From Actinomycetota bacterium (GTDB lineage Bacteria; Actinomycetota; Acidimicrobiia; Acidimicrobiales; Poriferisodalaceae), in the NCBI GenBank assembly GCA_013151655.1, contig JAADHX010000466.1, forward strand, positions 1-8,076: a DNA stretch of 8,076 bases, in the 5' to 3' direction. The notes beneath the pieces are model-generated. The model did not search any database, had not been told where the DNA came from, and saw nothing but the letters and a program-made list of their open reading frames with translations. The position numbers and the translations under genes are program-made. Below, in pieces: positions 7,041-8,076 of the stretch. Each line of letters opens with the position of its first letter. Within the stretch, counting starts at the first letter, position 1.

Positions 7041-7546
7041 GTTAGCTCCTCAGAATTCAACACGGCTCGCAACGCCCGCAACCCGCGGCGATGGTGCACC
7101 TGGACTGTTGGCAGCGAGATACCGAGTAAGTCGGCAACATCTCGGTAGCGCCATCCGAACGCCGAAACTAGAACGACCGATAGCCGCTGCCGTTCTGAGA
7201 TCCGAGTCAACGCGTGCTCCAGATCGAGATCGGGAAGTTGATCAAGATGCTCCGGCTGGTATGGGTGCCAGCGCGAAATGGTGCCTCGCTCTTTCGAATC
7301 CCACGAACGGATACGACTGGCGCCAACCCGCACAAGGTAAGCCACTGGGTGATCGAGACTGAGTGCTCTGGGCCATGTCTCCCAAACCCACTCCAGGGCT
7401 AGGGCCAGAACGTCTTGGGCCCGTTGAGCGCCATGAATCGACACCAACACATGCCGCAACGCGCCCACATGTTGCTCAACGAACTCCTCGCAGCCTTGAT
7501 GATCGGAACCCAAGAGACTCGTTACCCCATTGTGAGTCGACTTCAC
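7037..7546 (-). CDS. ECF-type RNA polymerase sigma factor
   Basis: This 169-residue protein has the two-domain layout of a small ECF sigma factor. A region-2-like helical part (about 20-87) includes AQDVLALALEWVWETWPRA (43-61) and PVAYLVRVGASRIRSWDSKER (67-87); it is recognisable but divergent from the usual DLVQEAF pattern. After a short linker, region 4 (about 107-162) is clear: ISERQRLSVVLVSAFGWRYRDVADLLGIS, then PTVQVHHRRGLRALR, the -35-binding helix-turn-helix. The start is GTG; a weak AGG (7552-7554) is 5 nt away. An upstream ATG is followed at once by a stop, so it cannot be used. The gene overlaps the putative anti-sigma gene by 4 nt, the usual arrangement for an ECF sigma/anti-sigma pair. 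It probably drives its own operon or envelope and redox genes. No convincing GGAAC-type ECF promoter was seen upstream. Confidence 0.87.
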   Translation of the reverse strand: MKSTHNGVTSLLGSDHQGCEEFVEQHVGALRHVLVSIHGAQRAQDVLALALEWVWETWPRALSLDHPVAYLVRVGASRIRSWDSKERGTISRWHPYQPEHLDQLPDLDLEHALTRISERQRLSVVLVSAFGWRYRDVADLLGISLPTVQVHHRRGLRALRAVLNSEELT

Positions 7547-7575
7547 ATCTACCTAGAGCCAACCGCATCCGTCGA

Positions 7576-7584
7576 ATTATGACA
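7576..7584 (-). promoter_or_regulatory. Candidate extended -10 promoter for the sigma factor operon
   Basis: On the minus strand this reads TGTCATAAT, an extended -10 (TGn plus CATAAT, five of six matches to TATAAT). The GTG start of the sigma gene lies 29 nt downstream, which would give a 5' leader of roughly 20 nt. The hexamer 17 nt upstream (GATGTG) is a poor -35, so the call rests on the extended -10 alone. Confidence 0.4.
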
Positions 7585-7589
7585 CGCAC

Positions 7590-7599
7590 GCGATATCGC
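7590..7599. promoter_or_regulatory. Perfect 10-bp palindrome, possible operator
   Basis: GCGATATCGC is a perfect palindrome in the divergent intergenic region. It lies 5 bp upstream of the candidate extended -10 of the sigma operon, within its spacer. It could be a dimer-binding operator, but short palindromes occur by chance in GC-rich DNA and no second copy was noted nearby. Confidence 0.25.
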
Positions 7600-7726
7600 A
7601 CATCACCACGCAGGCGGCGGCCTTAAGTTGAGGCGTTCTCCGCCAAACGTCGTAGCTGCTTCGTCGCCAAATCATGTTTGCGGTCGGCGTTTCGCGCGGC
7701 GTCTGGCTGGGACCTAAGGTCGAGAG

Positions 7727-8076
7727 ATGACTACCGAACCGCGCTGGCGGCAGCTCTCTCAGCCGGACCGCGAGCGCGAGTATTCGCCAAGTTCGCTCAC
7801 GAATGACACGTTCGAACCGTTCGTCGCCGAATACGCCCGGCGCAGCGCCGAGGCCAGAACAATGGCCAACAAATCGGGCGGCCCAGTCGTCGAGCTTGCG
7901 TACGGGTCGGGCCCTGCTCACACCGTCGACCTCGTTGTGCCGGTTGGGAATGGCCCGTTTCCGCTCTTTGTGTACATTCACGGCGGCTACTGGCAAGCGC
8001 TGTCCAAGCGGGAGTCCTTCTTTTGCGCCACCGATTGTCTTAACGCCGGCGTGGCTTTCGCGGCGGTTGACTACAC
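7727..8076 (+). CDS. Alpha/beta hydrolase resembling kynurenine formamidase (3' partial)
   Basis: The frame opens at the ATG at 7727 and runs past the window end, giving 116 residues. AAGG at 7716-7719 is 7 nt upstream, a good ribosome site. The N-terminus holds REYSPSSLTNDTFEPFVAEY (17-36) followed by SAEAR, a pattern seen in kynurenine formamidases (arylformamidases), which hydrolyse N-formylkynurenine in tryptophan breakdown. The oxyanion-hole motif HGGYW (85-89), followed by QALSKRESFF, is typical of that family and wider HGG-type esterases. The catalytic GxSxG serine and the Asp/His lie beyond the window, so activity cannot be judged. It is divergently oriented from the sigma operon. A TTGAGG at 7628-7633 lacks a good -10, so no promoter is claimed. 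A general carboxylesterase is the main alternative. Confidence 0.8.
   Translation, partial: MTTEPRWRQLSQPDREREYSPSSLTNDTFEPFVAEYARRSAEARTMANKSGGPVVELAYGSGPAHTVDLVVPVGNGPFPLFVYIHGGYWQALSKRESFFCATDCLNAGVAFAAVDY

Noticed and set aside
7577..7996. Minus-strand frame opposite the formamidase-like gene
   Set aside because: It covers the HGGYW-bearing hydrolase gene and the divergent promoter region and shows no recognisable motif.

Overview
The window looks like chromosomal DNA from a flagellated, moderately GC-rich actinobacterium, perhaps of the Acidimicrobiia type. This rests on the style of the chemoreceptor tail, the degenerate ECF-type sigma factor with a membrane-bound partner, frequent GTG starts and 1-4 bp gene overlaps. 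No rRNA, tRNA, insertion sequence, CRISPR array or clear horizontal-transfer mark was seen. The taxonomic guess is an inference and would need a database search.

Positions 1-4409 (plus strand) hold a chemotaxis cluster: the signalling tail of a methyl-accepting chemotaxis protein (its start lies outside the window), cheB, cheR, a CheX-type phosphatase gene, a cheY, a second cheY, and a small gene that I read as a second, divergent CheX/CheC-like phosphatase because it keeps an E-x2-N motif in the right kind of helix. Receptor methylation (CheR) and demethylation (CheB) thus sit beside two response regulators and two candidate CheY-P phosphatases. The order is phosphatase-CheY then CheY-phosphatase, which suggests two separately terminated output branches. 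cheA, cheW and cheD are not in the window and may lie upstream.

Positions 4438-7546 (minus strand) hold a compact three-gene operon convergent with the chemotaxis cluster. Transcription order is an ECF-like sigma factor, a single-pass membrane protein with a large beta-propeller-like outer domain in the anti-sigma position, and a six-helix haem/FAD/NAD(P)H ferric-reductase-like oxidoreductase. Both junctions are 4-bp GTGA overlaps, so the three are probably translationally coupled. An envelope signal, a transcription switch and a membrane redox enzyme may therefore form one unit.

Positions 7547-7726 form a divergent intergenic region with a candidate extended -10 promoter for the sigma operon and a 10-bp perfect palindrome just upstream of it. 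Positions 7727-8076 hold the start of a plus-strand alpha/beta hydrolase resembling kynurenine formamidase, cut off by the window end.
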